Origin: Vandiemenella viatica
Taxonomy: Eukaryota > Arthropoda > Insecta > Orthoptera > Morabidae
DNA length: 64,000 bases
NCBI GenBank assembly: GCA_031002005.1
Contig: JARYHS010008074.1
Location: forward strand, 278,939,930-279,003,929
Direction: 5' to 3'
Shown: piece by piece, positions 21,081-32,530 of the stretch
Layout of the letters: the number at the start of each line of letters is the position of its first letter
Position numbering within the stretch: the first letter of the stretch is position 1
Translations under genes and position numbers: made by a program
Notes under the pieces: generated by a model
What the model was told of the DNA's origin: nothing
Seen by the model: only the letters and a program-made list of their open reading frames with translations
Databases searched by the model: none

Positions 21081-24000
21081 TTATGTTCCGGCAGGTTGCT
21101 GGCTATGCTGAAGCCGATACTGCTCCCTGGCTGCATCTGACACAGCATCTGCCAGCTTGTCGAGTTCATTCAGGAGGAGGTTGTCTTTAATAATTTCCTT
21201 GACAGTTTTCCCCATGAGCTTCATTCTGTACTGTTTGATTTGATCATCAACTAGAGCATATTCAAACAGTTTATGTTCAGGTGTTCCTGGAGATCCGCAC
21301 GCACATAGATCATTCTCTGTCCTATTGATCCTATGAAGATATGTTTCATACGGTCCATGACCGGTGAGGAAATGTATTAACCCTCGGGATGGATTGAAGT
21401 GCTTCATACGTATCCTCTCTCTGATGTCAGGAAGAATTTCAAATACTCTCCTTCCTGTTTCCGAATTGTTCCACTGCTGTTGCCATTAATTCAAAATACA
21501 ATTTTTGATGTCTATCTTCTTGGTTGCCACTTGACCCAGGATTTCTGTTTTCTTGTCTAAGTTTCCTTTTCGTAGCCAGTAACATGCTGCTCTTTTTCTT
21601 ATTTCCAGATCTAAAGGACATATTCCGAGAATGACTGTAAGTGCATCAGTTGGGGTACTTCCGAATGCACCTGTAAGGCGCAAGAGAATTCCTCGTTGCA
21701 TTCGTCTGATATCCCTTGCAGGTTTAACCAATCTTAACCTATGCGCCCATGTGCTCGCTCCATAACTTGCAATAGCTGTGGTAATGGCACCATGATACAG
21801 CCTTATAGTCGGCAGTGGGATTAGAAATCTTCTTTGCCCAGTGATAATTATTTTGTTCATTGCTGCAGTCGTCCTTTGGCATATATAGTCAATGTGATCT
21901 TTTAAATTCCTATGTTCATCCAGAACAACTCCTAGGTATCTTACTGTTTTGCGTCTTTTAATGGAATTTTCTCCAAGCTTCACAGTGGGGTTGCGTTTCA
22001 GTGTTCCTTTCATCAAAATGTATTGGGTTTTTGTTGGTGCTAGCTGGAGCTTAACTTGTTTACACCAGCATTCCACTACTTTCATTATTTCTTTGGTGTT
22101 TGTCTCGATCTCTCTTCTATTATTTCCTCCAACCAGCAGCAAGATATCATCTGCGAAGGCAACGATTCCTTCAAGCTCTGCCAGGCCCATGAGTCTGTTA
22201 AGGACAGGTTCCAGAGCAATATCCCAGAATTCTGGGCCACATACTGAACCTTGTGGACATCCTTTTGTGAGATGCTTTGTCAGTTTCTGACCAGAGCTCT
22301 GAAGTGTTGCAGTTCTTCCGCGACAGTAGTCTTTGAAGCTCTCATACAACACTCGTGGGCATCCTAACTCCCTTAGTCGGACGAACATACTCGGCCACCA
22401 TAGGTTATCAAAGGCGCCGCAAATGTCGATACTTATGGCAATGACATATTTTTTGTTTGTGGAGTTGACTATCCTCTGAACTTCGTTTATCGCATCCTCT
22501 GTTGACCTGCCTTTCCGGAAGCCGAACTGCTGCTGATTCATACCTTTCAATAATCTGAATTCTTTAATTCTTTTACATAATAATTTTTCTTGAATTTTCC
22601 CAAGTGTATTTAGCAGGCAAATTGGTCTGTAAGACTTTGGTAGTGTAGGGTCCTTATCTTCTCCTTTCCTTATAATTTTTATGCTTGATGTTTTCCAACT
22701 ATGAGGTATCCTTCCCTGCAGCAGGCAGGCGTTCAGCAATTCGGTAAGGTAAGGAACTATTTGCTGACTTAAGGCTTGCAAGACTTCTGCTGTTATCCCA
22801 TCAGGTCCTGGTGCTTTATTTCTCTTCATCGCGCTTATTGCGGTACTTACTTCCTCTTGAGCGAATGGTAGAACCAACATGTCGTTTTCATATTCGTTAT
22901 TCATTAGTTGCCTTATGAGTTTGTGTTCCTCTGAATCGGACTCCTGCTGGTCGTCCGGCAAGAGCGTTTTCAGGAGAAGTTCCGCCGATTCCTGCCAACT
23001 GCTTGTCATAATTCCATCTCCTTTCCTGAGCGTAGAAAAAATAGTAGGTGATTTTATCTTCTGCGCAGCTAGCTTGTACGGAAGTCCCCATGGGTTTAAT
23101 AACAAGTTTTTGCTAATGTATGTCTCCCAGCTTGTTAGTCTAACATCCTGAAGTTTCTGATGGTACTCAGCTTTCGCTGACCTGTACTGATCAAGTGTCC
23201 AGCAACGTTCAGCGGCAGTTTTAGCATGGTGGTAGTGCCTTCGAGTTCTCCTTACTTTTGTCCTTAACCTCTGAAGCGTATGGTTCCAAAGAATACATCT
23301 TTTATCATTGAGCTTTCTCTTTTGCACTATTGATACCTTCATGGCATATTGTATCGCATTCGTCAGTTCCATCGCCTTTAGGTCAACATTATCTGACATT
23401 TCTGGCAGTGCTGGTAGTTCAAAGGATCTTCTTAATAGGTTCCAGTCTGTTTTATAGGAATATGACCAACATTCGTCTATCATATCTTGCTCTTGGGCAT
23501 TTGATATGGAGAAATAGATGACGTTATGGTCTGATGTTGTTAGATTTTGCCCAACTTTCCAGTTTTGGACTAATCTGAAAGCTCTCCCATTTGCTAATGT
23601 TACATTTATGTTTGTTGCTGCACCAGCTCTATTTTGGAATGTGTAGGGATTGAAGGGTTTATTCATAACTTCCAGATTCAGTTCGAAAATAGTCTGCTCT
23701 AACGATATTCCTCGCTCATCCCTGATCTTACTATGCCAGAGTGGAGATTTAGCATTGGCATCCATTGTGTACACTACTGGTCTGTTTCCCATTGCTTCTT
23801 CGATTTCCCTCATTTTTTCAAGGTATCCATCTATTTCGTCACTATATTGAAAGTACAGACTAGCATTCACAATTCTTTCATTATGTGTTGTTATTTCAAC
23901 GCAGGTAACGTTCTCATTACATAACTGGGCAATTTTCGTGACTGTATAGTTCCTGTTAAGTACAATTATAGCAGCCATTGGATGTTCACCTTCACATACT

Positions 24001-24167
24001 ATTTGTGATGTTACAGGCATATGTGGTACCCTCCCTGCACTAGTGTACGGTTCTTGAAGGCACAGTACGTCAAAATTCATTTCTTCTGCTAATCTTCTTA
24101 CTTCTAATAACACGGCCTCAGTGCGCCTTCCATTAAGTTGTGCTACATCGACTCCGTATTTGTTCAT
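21081..24167 (-). pseudogene. R1-like LINE ORF2 (endonuclease-RT), one nonsense codon
   Basis: ATG at 24165-24167. The frame is open for 893 codons to TAA at 21486-21488, then stays open in the same frame for 134 more codons to 21081. A single stop is the only break in a protein of about 1028 residues, the usual R1 ORF2 length. Residues 1-225 are AP-endonuclease (LCLQEPYT near 38, TMDANAKSPLW near 138, SDHNVI near 216). Residues ~450-720 are reverse transcriptase (KAPGPDGI, GFRKGRSTEDAI, KGCPQGSVCGPEFW, FADD at 671-674). The C-terminal motif C-x-C-x7-H-x4-Y (codons 21305-21258) has Tyr where a Cys is expected. The role was target nicking and reverse transcription in the nucleus. Confidence 0.85.
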
Positions 24168-24598
24168 GGGTGGTGTGTATGTATGTGACTCTTAGGCCAT
24201 TGTTGCCTATAATCAATAGCAATGCGGCCATGTGTTATCACTAGTTGTCTGTACAAATCTTCAAGGTCAAATTCTTCTCCTCTTCTGTCGAACACTTCTA
24301 AAACGATCTCCATAAGATGAACTGGACTTGTGGAAAGATTTGCTGCTTTTAATTGTATCCTATCTATGGCTTCCGGAACTGGAAATGTTATGGACCTGCC
24401 TTTGCTGTGTCCCGTTCTAATTAAGTGCCTTAGTGCTATTGTATGTAAGTAGTGACATTTCCTCTAGTCTTGCAAGTCGCATTGCCTTTTCGCATTCTTT
24501 ATAAATTTCTATAGGGTTGCATTTTTGTGATACATTCTTTTTTATTAGCATGACCACTAAAACGTTTCCTCTTAGCAGCAGTACTCATTAGAAGTAAA
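24164..24598 (-). pseudogene. Short ORF1-like remnant of the R1-like LINE
   Basis: Starts MSTAAKRKRFSGHANKK, then changes frame twice (NPIEIYKECEKAMRLARLEE; then IRTGHSKGRSITFPVPEAID through VLEVFDRRGEEFDLEDLYRQ). It ends in TGA at 24164-24166, which overlaps the ORF2 ATG as ATGA. Typical R1 ORF1 is several hundred residues with CCHC knuckles; here about 145 codons remain and no CCHC is visible. Either most of ORF1 is deleted or the element has an unusually small ORF1. Stop-start overlap is a known way for SART1-type LINEs to translate ORF2. Confidence 0.55.
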
Positions 24599-24833
24599 AT
24601 ATCCAGTCAAAACAATACATCTATCGCGGGATGCCAACGTGCGGACCGCGCTCAATTAGTACCCCGTACCACCAACAATCAGTTACCTACTTCTCACCTA
24701 AAGAGTTATCACAAATGTTGGAAACGGATAGTAAATAGACATGCGTGATTTTGTTATATCGAAAAATTCTTGTATATAAGGGCATTCGCCGAATACGATT
24801 CGGCCGCCCTAGCGATCGTCCCCTACGCCCTTT

Positions 24834-25986
24834 GGGAACGTCCATAAACTACGTGACTCAGTTTTGGCCTTCCTTGAAACCCCTCATCCCCCCACGTGGC
24901 TTGACGTGGTTTTTTGCCTTAACACCCGTCACCCCCTACCCCCCGTTTGGCACATAGCTATTTTACCTATTAAATCCAGGACACATTTTGTACTGTTTCT
25001 TTTAACAGACTATCCTTAAATTTATTGGGAGTATAACAAACGCAACCGATATTTGCGATATGAAGTTTTCAATAGTTGTAAATATTCTGAATGAAATGTT
25101 GACACTAGTCACTCCTGCAAATGAGCAATTATTGGGAAAACCTCTTTCTCATGTACAATAAGGGATCCTTTCCTTCTTCAGGGGTTACTAAAATCATTCT
25201 CCTTATCTCAATCATCATTGGTGATTAATTGATAAAATAGAACACACTTTACGTGCCTAGTAAAAAAGTAAATACTAAGAAGAGTTACATTTTTGTTTTC
25301 TTTTGGTGCAGTTCTGTCACCTTTCTTTTTACATTTTCAGGAATGAGTCTTTGATCTGCTTAAAAGATTTATATAACTCAGTGGACAGTGAACAATCGTT
25401 GGAAAACATTTTCGATGAGAACAGAGCCATTCCACATCACACTTTGAACTTGAACACTTCAGCAAACACTGTAATTAGAGATGCACTGAATTCACTTGGC
25501 AGAAAAAAAATCAGAATTATTTTACTAGCGAACGATGAGGTCACATGTGGAAGAACCTAATCAAAACTGCTTTATTTCAAACAATCAAAACATTACCTTG
25601 GAAAACACCAGGTGACATCTGTAAGGGAGTTTTAGTCTAGGTACGGCATGTCTAATGTTTTTCGAATTGTAAAGCACTGTTGCGTGTCGGTTCGTTCAAA
25701 TGCCCTGGTCGCGTGGAATCTAATGCTACGACTTAAAGTTACAAGCATGCGCATTACTGCTAGTATATCTAAATTACATACGGAGATAATTAAATGATGG
25801 AAATAAATATTCATATGCTGTTGTATGTACAGTACCTTATTTAACTGTGACAAATAATATGAATGAGTAGCTACGTGGCCTGGCTCGGAACCTGCATCAC
25901 CCCCCACGTAGCCCAGCGCAGCTTTCTACCTAACCCCTCCCCTAACCCTCCCCTAGACCGAGTCACACAGTTTATGGACGCTTCCT
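24834..25986. mobile_element. Non-autonomous DNA transposon with TIRs
   Basis: GGGAACGTCCATAAACTACG with TGACTCAG following (24834-24861) matches, inverted, CGAGTCACACAGTTTATGGA with CGCTTCC following (25959-25986). CGTCCATAAA[CT]TACGTGA-like ends are widespread in insect repeats, but I cannot assign the superfamily. No target duplication is clear. The 1.15-kb interior has no transposase; the 85-codon frame at 25303-25560 is unrecognised. Confidence 0.6.
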
Positions 25987-26109
25987 TAGGAAATTACGTC
26001 ACTGCCTGCAGTTACTAATACTGTAGAATACAAACAGATCTGTTTGGAATTATGAATTAATATAGAGCCAATGCTAAGATGATGAGATACCATTTAAAGA
26101 AAATGACCT

Positions 26110-26380
26110 ACTTATAGTATATCTTGAGGGGTGTGATTGGGGCCATTAACGGGACCTTTACCTCTGACAAAGCTTGCGTTGTTTATGTAAAGTATGCTAT
26201 AAAGCTTCCGGTTTCGGATTCAACGTTAAACTGTATGTTCCTTTTACCCGGTCGGATTACCGGGATAGACTATGTAAGGAGAAAAGGAACTGGCCACAAT
26301 ACTTCCGATATCAGGGTAAGTATACCTACTTCGGGGGATCCAACTAAATTTCGGGTTGAATACCAAAGTTAGATTTTATA
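26110..26380 (+). repeat. SINE-related fragment
   Basis: Shares the core block TTTCGGATTCAACGTTAAAC and ACCCGGTCGG (26211-26256) with the SINE at 3690-3990 and, reversed, with 58068-58115. No pol III head was found, so it is probably 5'-truncated. Confidence 0.5.
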
Positions 26381-27400
26381 GTATTCCTTATAAATCTGCA
26401 GAGGACATATTGTATTAATGCAATGTACCCAATAACATACATCATGTACGCACTTAGATATATCTTCTTAAACGTTCGACTCTTACCAGCTATCAGTTTG
26501 TAAGAAGTTTCAGTGGAACCTACGTATGTAATGTATGACAGTAATGACTACCTCCATCTGGATCAAAGTGAACGTTAAATGTTTTAATTAAGAGCATTAA
26601 TAAACATGAATACTTATTCTGTCCACTGAAATTGGTTTATTAAAGCCTTTTACCGATAAAATTCGAATTGGTTTTTGCGTTACTTAAAGAGGGAGAATGC
26701 CATTGATTATCAGGCTCTCTGGATTTAATCCGGCCTTGGGCGTTACCTTGTTCGAATGCTCTGTTAGTTATGGGTTTAAGTTTCATGTTTACCGATTAAA
26801 TCGTAATTGAATTCCTGCAATAATGATAGAATTTTTCGATTCTTCTTTCTGATAACACTGCCAGCAATTCAACAATTTATTCCTCATACTGCTTGCATGA
26901 AAGGTATAATTTTGGCAGTTGTAAACTGTATATTAACAAATAACAAATGCAGGAGTTGATAGAGCCGATCAATATGAAATTTTGCGTAATATGCTAGCGG
27001 TTCGCAAATAAACATGAGATATTTATGAGTAGAAAAATAAATGAGAAATCAATGCGCACCATGCGGATGTTAGATGCCCATGGGCCTGAGAGTTTTCGTT
27101 TCATCTGACTATTATTTTAATGGTAAATTCTTTTTGAATTTTTAAGTTATATAACCTGAAGCAAAAAATTCAGTTTTGATAGAGAAAAAACAGCGTTACT
27201 GAGATTTGACCGCTACACTTTGTTCATACAGGACAATAGAAACATCTTTTAAACGTAATTATTGGGAATGAGATGACTCTTCTCCAGAAAATAATTTCCC
27301 AAAACCTCTGAAGATTCGAATGTAACAAAAGGAAATGAGAAAATGCGTGTTTTATATTTCACGCTGGTTTTTTAAAATGTTTTTATTAACTCGCTTTGGG
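26381..27400. other. Unassigned AT-rich region
   Basis: No gene, terminal repeat or readable motif seen on either strand. Confidence 0.5.
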
Positions 27401-27404
27401 CTTT

Positions 27405-28230
27405 GTCTGTCCGGGTGGAATTTAGTAATTGATTTTAAACTAACTTCTCGATGACCTAGAGATTTGAAACTTTGACCATAGCTCAGAAGTGGATGACACA
27501 TGAAACTGGGGAAAAAATGTGAAAAGTTGTCCCGAAAATTTGAAAATTCCTGAAAATGAAGTACTCTTTTCTATGGACCGATTTGGCTATTCTTGTAAAA
27601 TGTTGGTAATAGTCCGAATAAGGTTTTTAGTTAATGAAAAATTGGAAAAGTTGCTCGGCAAATTGGAAAATTCGGAGGAAACTGAAAATCTTTTTTTCTG
27701 TGTACCGATTTGGCTAATTTTTTTTAAATGTTCATAGTAGTTCGAATAAGATTTTTAAAGAAAGAAAAGATGGAAAAGTTGCCTGGAAAGTTCGGGAAAA
27801 CTTGAAAGTAATTTTTTCTGTGGACCAATTTAGTTAGTTTTTAAATGTATTTAATATAGTCTGAATAAGGTTTTCAGAGAAAGAAAACTGGAAAAGTTGC
27901 CCGGAAAATAGGAAAATTCGGTAACAACTGAAATTACATTTTCTAGTGATCGACTCAGTTAATTTTTTTAAATGATTACAGTAGTCTGAATAATGTTTTC
28001 AGTGACAGAAAAATTGGAAATGCTGCCTGAAGATTTCTGGCAGAACTAAAAGTGCTTTTTTCTGTTGGATTTTTGTTCAAATTCCACACCATAACTTATG
28101 ATTCAAACGATGAATATGCATAATTTTTTTTGTTTTGTTCCTTATTTCACCTGAATGGAAATAACTCAATTAAATGTTTTCTATTAAAAAAACTGGAATT
28201 TGTAGCTTGTCTCTGTGATTATTTCATCAA
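27405..28230. repeat. Repeat with five ~125-bp tandem units
   Basis: The anchor G-GAAAAGTTGC or a close variant recurs at 27521, 27645, 27773, 27891 and 28017 (spacings 124, 128, 118, 126). Each unit also carries CCGATTTGGCTA and AGT[CT]CGAATAAGGTTTT. The right flank (AATAACTCAATTAAATG) and three to four units recur inverted at about 47,880-48,500. Both are thus copies of one dispersed element with an internal minisatellite. Confidence 0.75.
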
Positions 28231-28239
28231 AGTATTTAA

Positions 28240-28994
28240 AATAAATTAATGGCGTTGAACCTGTCACATCCATTGTAGTGCCGAAGGTTGTACAGGCAGT
28301 GTGGAGCTCTACCTCCGTGATTCCTACGGGATGCGGCAGGAGCTGCCGGAAACCCGTGACCCTTACCTTTACCTTACAAATTTTCACTCACATAACCCTA
28401 AAAAGCAGAAAATAATAATAAAATGAAAATTAATTTTTAATGTACCATTTTTTCATAACGGACCAAAAAGTATAAAATAATTTCCCTAATTCTTATGAAC
28501 GATAATATCACATACAGATTTCTGACGTCTTCTAAATCGTCCAGAAATTTATACTTGGAAATGTTTGATAGCTATTAAAATATTTGTAAGATTGGTGACG
28601 AAAAACATTGGGCGCATGGAATACATAACTATAAGAAGTGTAGAGCGTAGTTATGAATTAAAGAACTTATTTATCAGTTCACATTATTTGCGGGGCAATA
28701 AAATTTTTAGTTGAGCTATTAATGTATCAATTATCTGCTGCATGCGCCCAAGGTGATAACATCGGGTTAAGGGGACCTGCAGTTTGTTTCGGAATTCATA
28801 CAACGCAACGTTATTTTGATTTAAAAAAACAAGGCTTTGTTGGAGATGAATGCCAGTTTTAGGCTTCTCAAAATTCAAATCGAGACAGGAATTTTTACCC
28901 TGACCACTCTATCATGAAATGCTTGTTAACCAATTGATCTAATAGTTCGGTTATCAGTTGCTCAATTAATAGTGCTAACCTGATATTTCACCTA
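28240..28994. other. Unassigned region
   Basis: Includes a GC-richer segment at 28260-28370 that might be a SINE fragment in minus orientation. Nothing firm. Confidence 0.4.
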
Positions 28995-30542
28995 CAGGGC
29001 GTTCGCCGGGAAACGCAACCCACTGTTAGCGCTACAAGGAAGAAACTGCTCCCGGCGAGCGAGCGATCAGCTTCCGGCATTGTTCGACCGTCGGCCGCGG
29101 ACTATTTCACAATAATTACGCTTCATAAACTTGTATGTGCTAAGCATTTAAATGTGTCGTAATTCATTAGCTTACCTTATAAAAGATGCTGGAAGTGTTG
29201 ACCCTCTTGTGTAATGCACATTTCACATCTTCTGAACATATTTCGAGACACACGCTGGATTTCACCTTTGTCAATGGACATTATTACTTGATAGATTTTT
29301 TCCTCAAGTTCTTCCAATGTGTGAGGATTTCCTTCGTACACCTTACCCTTAAGTTTACCCCAAAGGTAGAAGTCACAAGGGTTTAAATCCGGTGATCTGG
29401 CGGGCCACAACCCACGGCTGATTACACGATCATAAAACACTTCGTCAAGTGCAGCAAGCGAATTTCTAGCGGTGTGAGCTGTCGCCCCATCCTGTTGAAA
29501 ATAGCCGTACAATTTTTCTTCTTCAGTAAGTTTCTCGAAAAACGGTTTCACAATATTTTCGATATATCTTGCGGAAGTAAGAGTTTCACGGAAGAAAATT
29601 GGACCTATGATTCTAGAAGCACTAATCGCACACCAAACACCCACTTTTAAGTCATGTAATGGCAGTTGGAGTAGAGTATTTGGTTTTTCTGAACTCCAGC
29701 GTCGACTGTTTTGAGCGTTAACATAACCACTCAGATGAAACCAGGCCTCATCAGAGAAAAACGTCAGTTGCGGATCAACAGTGCCATCGTGGACACCCTG
29801 CAGGTACCAGTTGCAAAATCTAATCCTAGGCCCCTGGTCTATTTCTGTAATTTTATGCACCACAATTGTTTTGTACGGCTTTAAGTGAACTAGCTTTGTT
29901 ACTTTCCAAGCTGACGTCTTAGATACGCCTGCCTGCTGCCCTAACTGACTTAATGATTTTTTGGGTGACTGTTCTAGTCGAAAAGCGATATCGTCAATTT
30001 TCTCCTCTGTGAGAATACGGTTGACCGACAGTCTCTTTTTGTTAAAAAATGAACCCGTTTCTCTTACTTTTTTAACCAGACGCAGAATTGTTGATTTAGC
30101 TGGCAGTAAAGCGCCAGGATATTCGCGACGAAATTTACTGCGACACTTTTTAAACGACTTCTTCTTCACATATGTATCGTAGAGAAATATTCTTTGTTGC
30201 AAACTGTAACGTACCATAATTTTACTCACACTCAAACACGGTACAGATTAGTAAGAGTATGAAGCCCTAAACCAGCCAAACCGCAAAGAAACGTTTATTC
30301 ACAACACTGATTAATAAGAGACTGAAGTCACAAACTAGCTACAATGCAAAGAAACCGTTCTTAACCATGTAAGGGTCCCATTATACTGTGCCACTGCACT
30401 GTTGGGGCAGCGGAGGTGTTAAACAGTGCGGTGATTCACGGTATCGTGTGGCGGGAACCGCTGGCCCCGCTGACCGAGCAAGTTGCCGACGGCAACAGAC
30501 TGGGAGGGTTGCGTTTCTCGGCGAACGCCCTGTATTTTGATG
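28995..30542 (-). mobile_element. Complete mariner/Tc1-type transposon
   Basis: 1548 bp with 27-bp TIRs. CAGGGCGTTCGCCGGGAAAC with GCAACCC following (28995-29021) and its inverse at 30516-30542 differ at one position. A TA dinucleotide flanks each end (28993-28994, 30543-30544), the TA target duplication of the Tc1/mariner superfamily. It contains one uninterrupted transposase gene. By sequence it looks autonomous and young. Confidence 0.92.
29177..30217 (-). CDS. Mariner/Tc1-type transposase, intact
   Basis: 346 codons from the ATG at 30215-30217; the frame extends six codons upstream to a TTG, but MVRYSLQQR is the natural start. Residues ~1-65 are a first helix-turn-helix (FLYDTYVKKKSFKKCRSKFR) and ~70-120 a second (LSQLGQQAGVSKTSAWKVTK), the bipartite TIR-binding region. 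The DDE/D core has D156 (FFSDEAWFHL), D243 (YFQQDGATAHTA) and D282 (SPDLNPCDFYLWG). There are 38 residues between the last two Asp, longer than the DD34D of classical mariner. The protein would cut and paste the element in the nucleus. No stop or frameshift, and TIRs and TA flanks agree. The broader family is often annotated as Tc3-like or DUF4817-like in insects. Confidence 0.92.
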   Translation of the reverse strand: MVRYSLQQRIFLYDTYVKKKSFKKCRSKFRREYPGALLPAKSTILRLVKKVRETGSFFNKKRLSVNRILTEEKIDDIAFRLEQSPKKSLSQLGQQAGVSKTSAWKVTKLVHLKPYKTIVVHKITEIDQGPRIRFCNWYLQGVHDGTVDPQLTFFSDEAWFHLSGYVNAQNSRRWSSEKPNTLLQLPLHDLKVGVWCAISASRIIGPIFFRETLTSARYIENIVKPFFEKLTEEEKLYGYFQQDGATAHTARNSLAALDEVFYDRVISRGLWPARSPDLNPCDFYLWGKLKGKVYEGNPHTLEELEEKIYQVIMSIDKGEIQRVSRNMFRRCEMCITQEGQHFQHLL

Positions 30543-30544
30543 AA

Positions 30545-31980
30545 TTCAGTACGGAAAAATTTATAGATCAAAATGTAGTAAAAGAAAATATGTTTGGTCC
30601 TGTGACCAGAAGACAGTGTTTTAATTTGTGGCGCATTCCACCTCTGTCATACGCATAAGGAACTGATTAACATAAATGGATACTGGAAGCTGATCAGATG
30701 GAAACTTCTATGCATTATAGTGCTAAGTTTACTATGAATCCTGCCAAACTATACACAGTATTCGGAAATATCTGCACAGATACAAACAAAAAACTGATAG
30801 CGTAGTAGGACACTGCATGACGAGTAAACTAATTGTAAATAAGACACTTAACCGCGAATTAATATGAACAATTTCGCAAACACTCGACGCTAAGTCCAGG
30901 TGCGATGGTAGATTGTGGATGACAGGTCTTTTCATGTGGCATCGTGCAGGGGTTAGACCACCCTGCGTGTAAAGGATGACGGTACAATGTGCATGCACTC
31001 GGGTGAATATATCTGAACAACGTGAGAGTAATATTCTTGTATTTGATTTCTCAAGAGATAACTGCTATAATTATTACCTCTGTTGTTTGATGCTACATAT
31101 TGACCATACGTTCCTGGGCGCCATATTACCACAAGAACGTTTTGCCTTAATTCCAATTTATAAAACTTCCAAATGCATGTGACGCGTCTTGCGGGATTAT
31201 ACAGGCTGGTTGAATTAATTTTTGATTATTATATTTTATTATAAATGGAATGAAGATATTTTATAATCATTGAATTTATTAACAAGCAAAAATGAAACTC
31301 TTTCAGTAAACAGAATAATAATAACGAAGACATTGTTCAAAGAAAACGTTATTTTTCGCAGCAGTTAACTCAAATGCGTCGCGCACGGAATTTTGAGAAG
31401 ATTTTTGGCAACCTGTATCACCTTTAGTGCTGGATTATCATTCTGGTGAGAGCCAATATAACCGCGTCGCAGTCTCGGTCAAGTGGAGGCGGTTGTCTCT
31501 ATGCACCCCGCTGAAGGGTGTTGAACTCGGCGCAGCTGTGTGGTGACCACGGCGAGTTCACTTGGTTTCCCCGCTAGGATCAGAGCTCACAACAGAATCA
31601 TCTCTCTGGCCGTGTTGCTTTTTCTAAGAAACCTCCGTATCGATGCTGTTAGTATCTTCCGCACCGATGTGGGCCTTTTGCTTTATCTGCCCAAGTAGTT
31701 CTTCCTTTTCAAAGGCCAGAAGTTAGTAACATTTATAACATCAGCAGAACATATCAACAAAAAGCCTCGGTATTGGCCTAAATCCCTATGCCCTGCAAGT
31801 CAAAATACTAGAAACGAGCGGCAGCTTCCCACAACCGGGATTTGCGTCGGTTCCTAGTTTTATTTTATGTCAAAACACGAGTGTCATAAAGTTTTTATCT
31901 TGATTCTAGGTCTTAAAATGTTTTCATGGACAGCAGTGCCATGCTTGCTGTAAAAATTATGTAACAACTTTCGACTGATA
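30545..31980. other. Unassigned region
   Basis: No gene supported. A GC-richer segment lies at about 31370-31700. It might hold the leader or LTR of the Ty3-type remnant that follows, but no matching direct repeat was found. Confidence 0.4.
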
Positions 31981-32003
31981 ATAAACTAGCACTACCGGAA
32001 GCA

Positions 32004-32530
32004 GTGTTTAAGCTGGGCGGGAAGACAGATCCAGGTGATTTTGTGAAAACATATTATAAAGATCTGCCAGTAGAATGGTCGGATATCGATATAATCCGAT
32101 ACGTTAAAAGAAACCTCCAAGGCGATGCATTTTCGTGGAGTTGTCAAGTTCGAGAAGAATGTATTGACTGTGTATGGCTGAATTCTTGCGGATGTTTCGT
32201 GAAAAGTATTGGACTTCACAAAGACAATGGAAGGTAAAAAGTGACTTTTAGAACTGTCGGCGTTACAGGCGCGACGGACGTATGAGAGATTTTTGTGAAC
32301 AAAAGAACTTCGGTATTTAGGTCAAACTGTAGAAACGAGCAAATTGAAATTTTGTTTTAAAAAATACCTAAGCGAGTTCAAGATAAGCTAACTACGAATC
32401 AGTGGGTCAAAATGGATGATTTCTCGGGCGTGCTTGAGAGAATAGATCGGTGCAATGAAGTTTATGAAAATGATATTGAAAGCAACAGATGAATTGAAAG
32501 GAGGACTGATAAGCAACGGGATCATCGGTA
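32004..32530 (+). pseudogene. Ty3-type gag fragment
   Basis: FKLGGKTDPGDFVKTYYKDL followed by YVKRNLQGDAFSW reads as a retrotransposon capsid start. TNQWVKMDDFSGVLERIDRC (about 32398-32460) is from a later part. Stops at 32237 and beyond break it. A 137-codon Glu/Lys-rich frame (32760-33173) after it is probably the gag-pol linker. Confidence 0.55.

Larger units (their letters stand above)
20700..24610 (-). mobile_element. R1-clade-like non-LTR retrotransposon, nearly intact ORF2
   Basis: Read on the minus strand: a short ORF1 remnant (24598-24164), ORF2 (24167-21081, one internal stop), then a 3' untranslated region. ORF1's stop and ORF2's start overlap as ATGA. The endonuclease with VLCLQEPYT, the RT with AFADDILL and a C-terminal Cys/His motif fit the R1/TRAS/SART clade. 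Both ends are approximate; the 3' end lies in or near the T-rich and (TTTA)n sequence at about 20650-20710. It is inserted outside recognisable rDNA. Confidence 0.75.

Noticed and set aside
23650..23924. Plus-strand open frames across 21.9-24.0 kb
   Set aside because: These are shadows of the long minus-strand R1-like ORF2.
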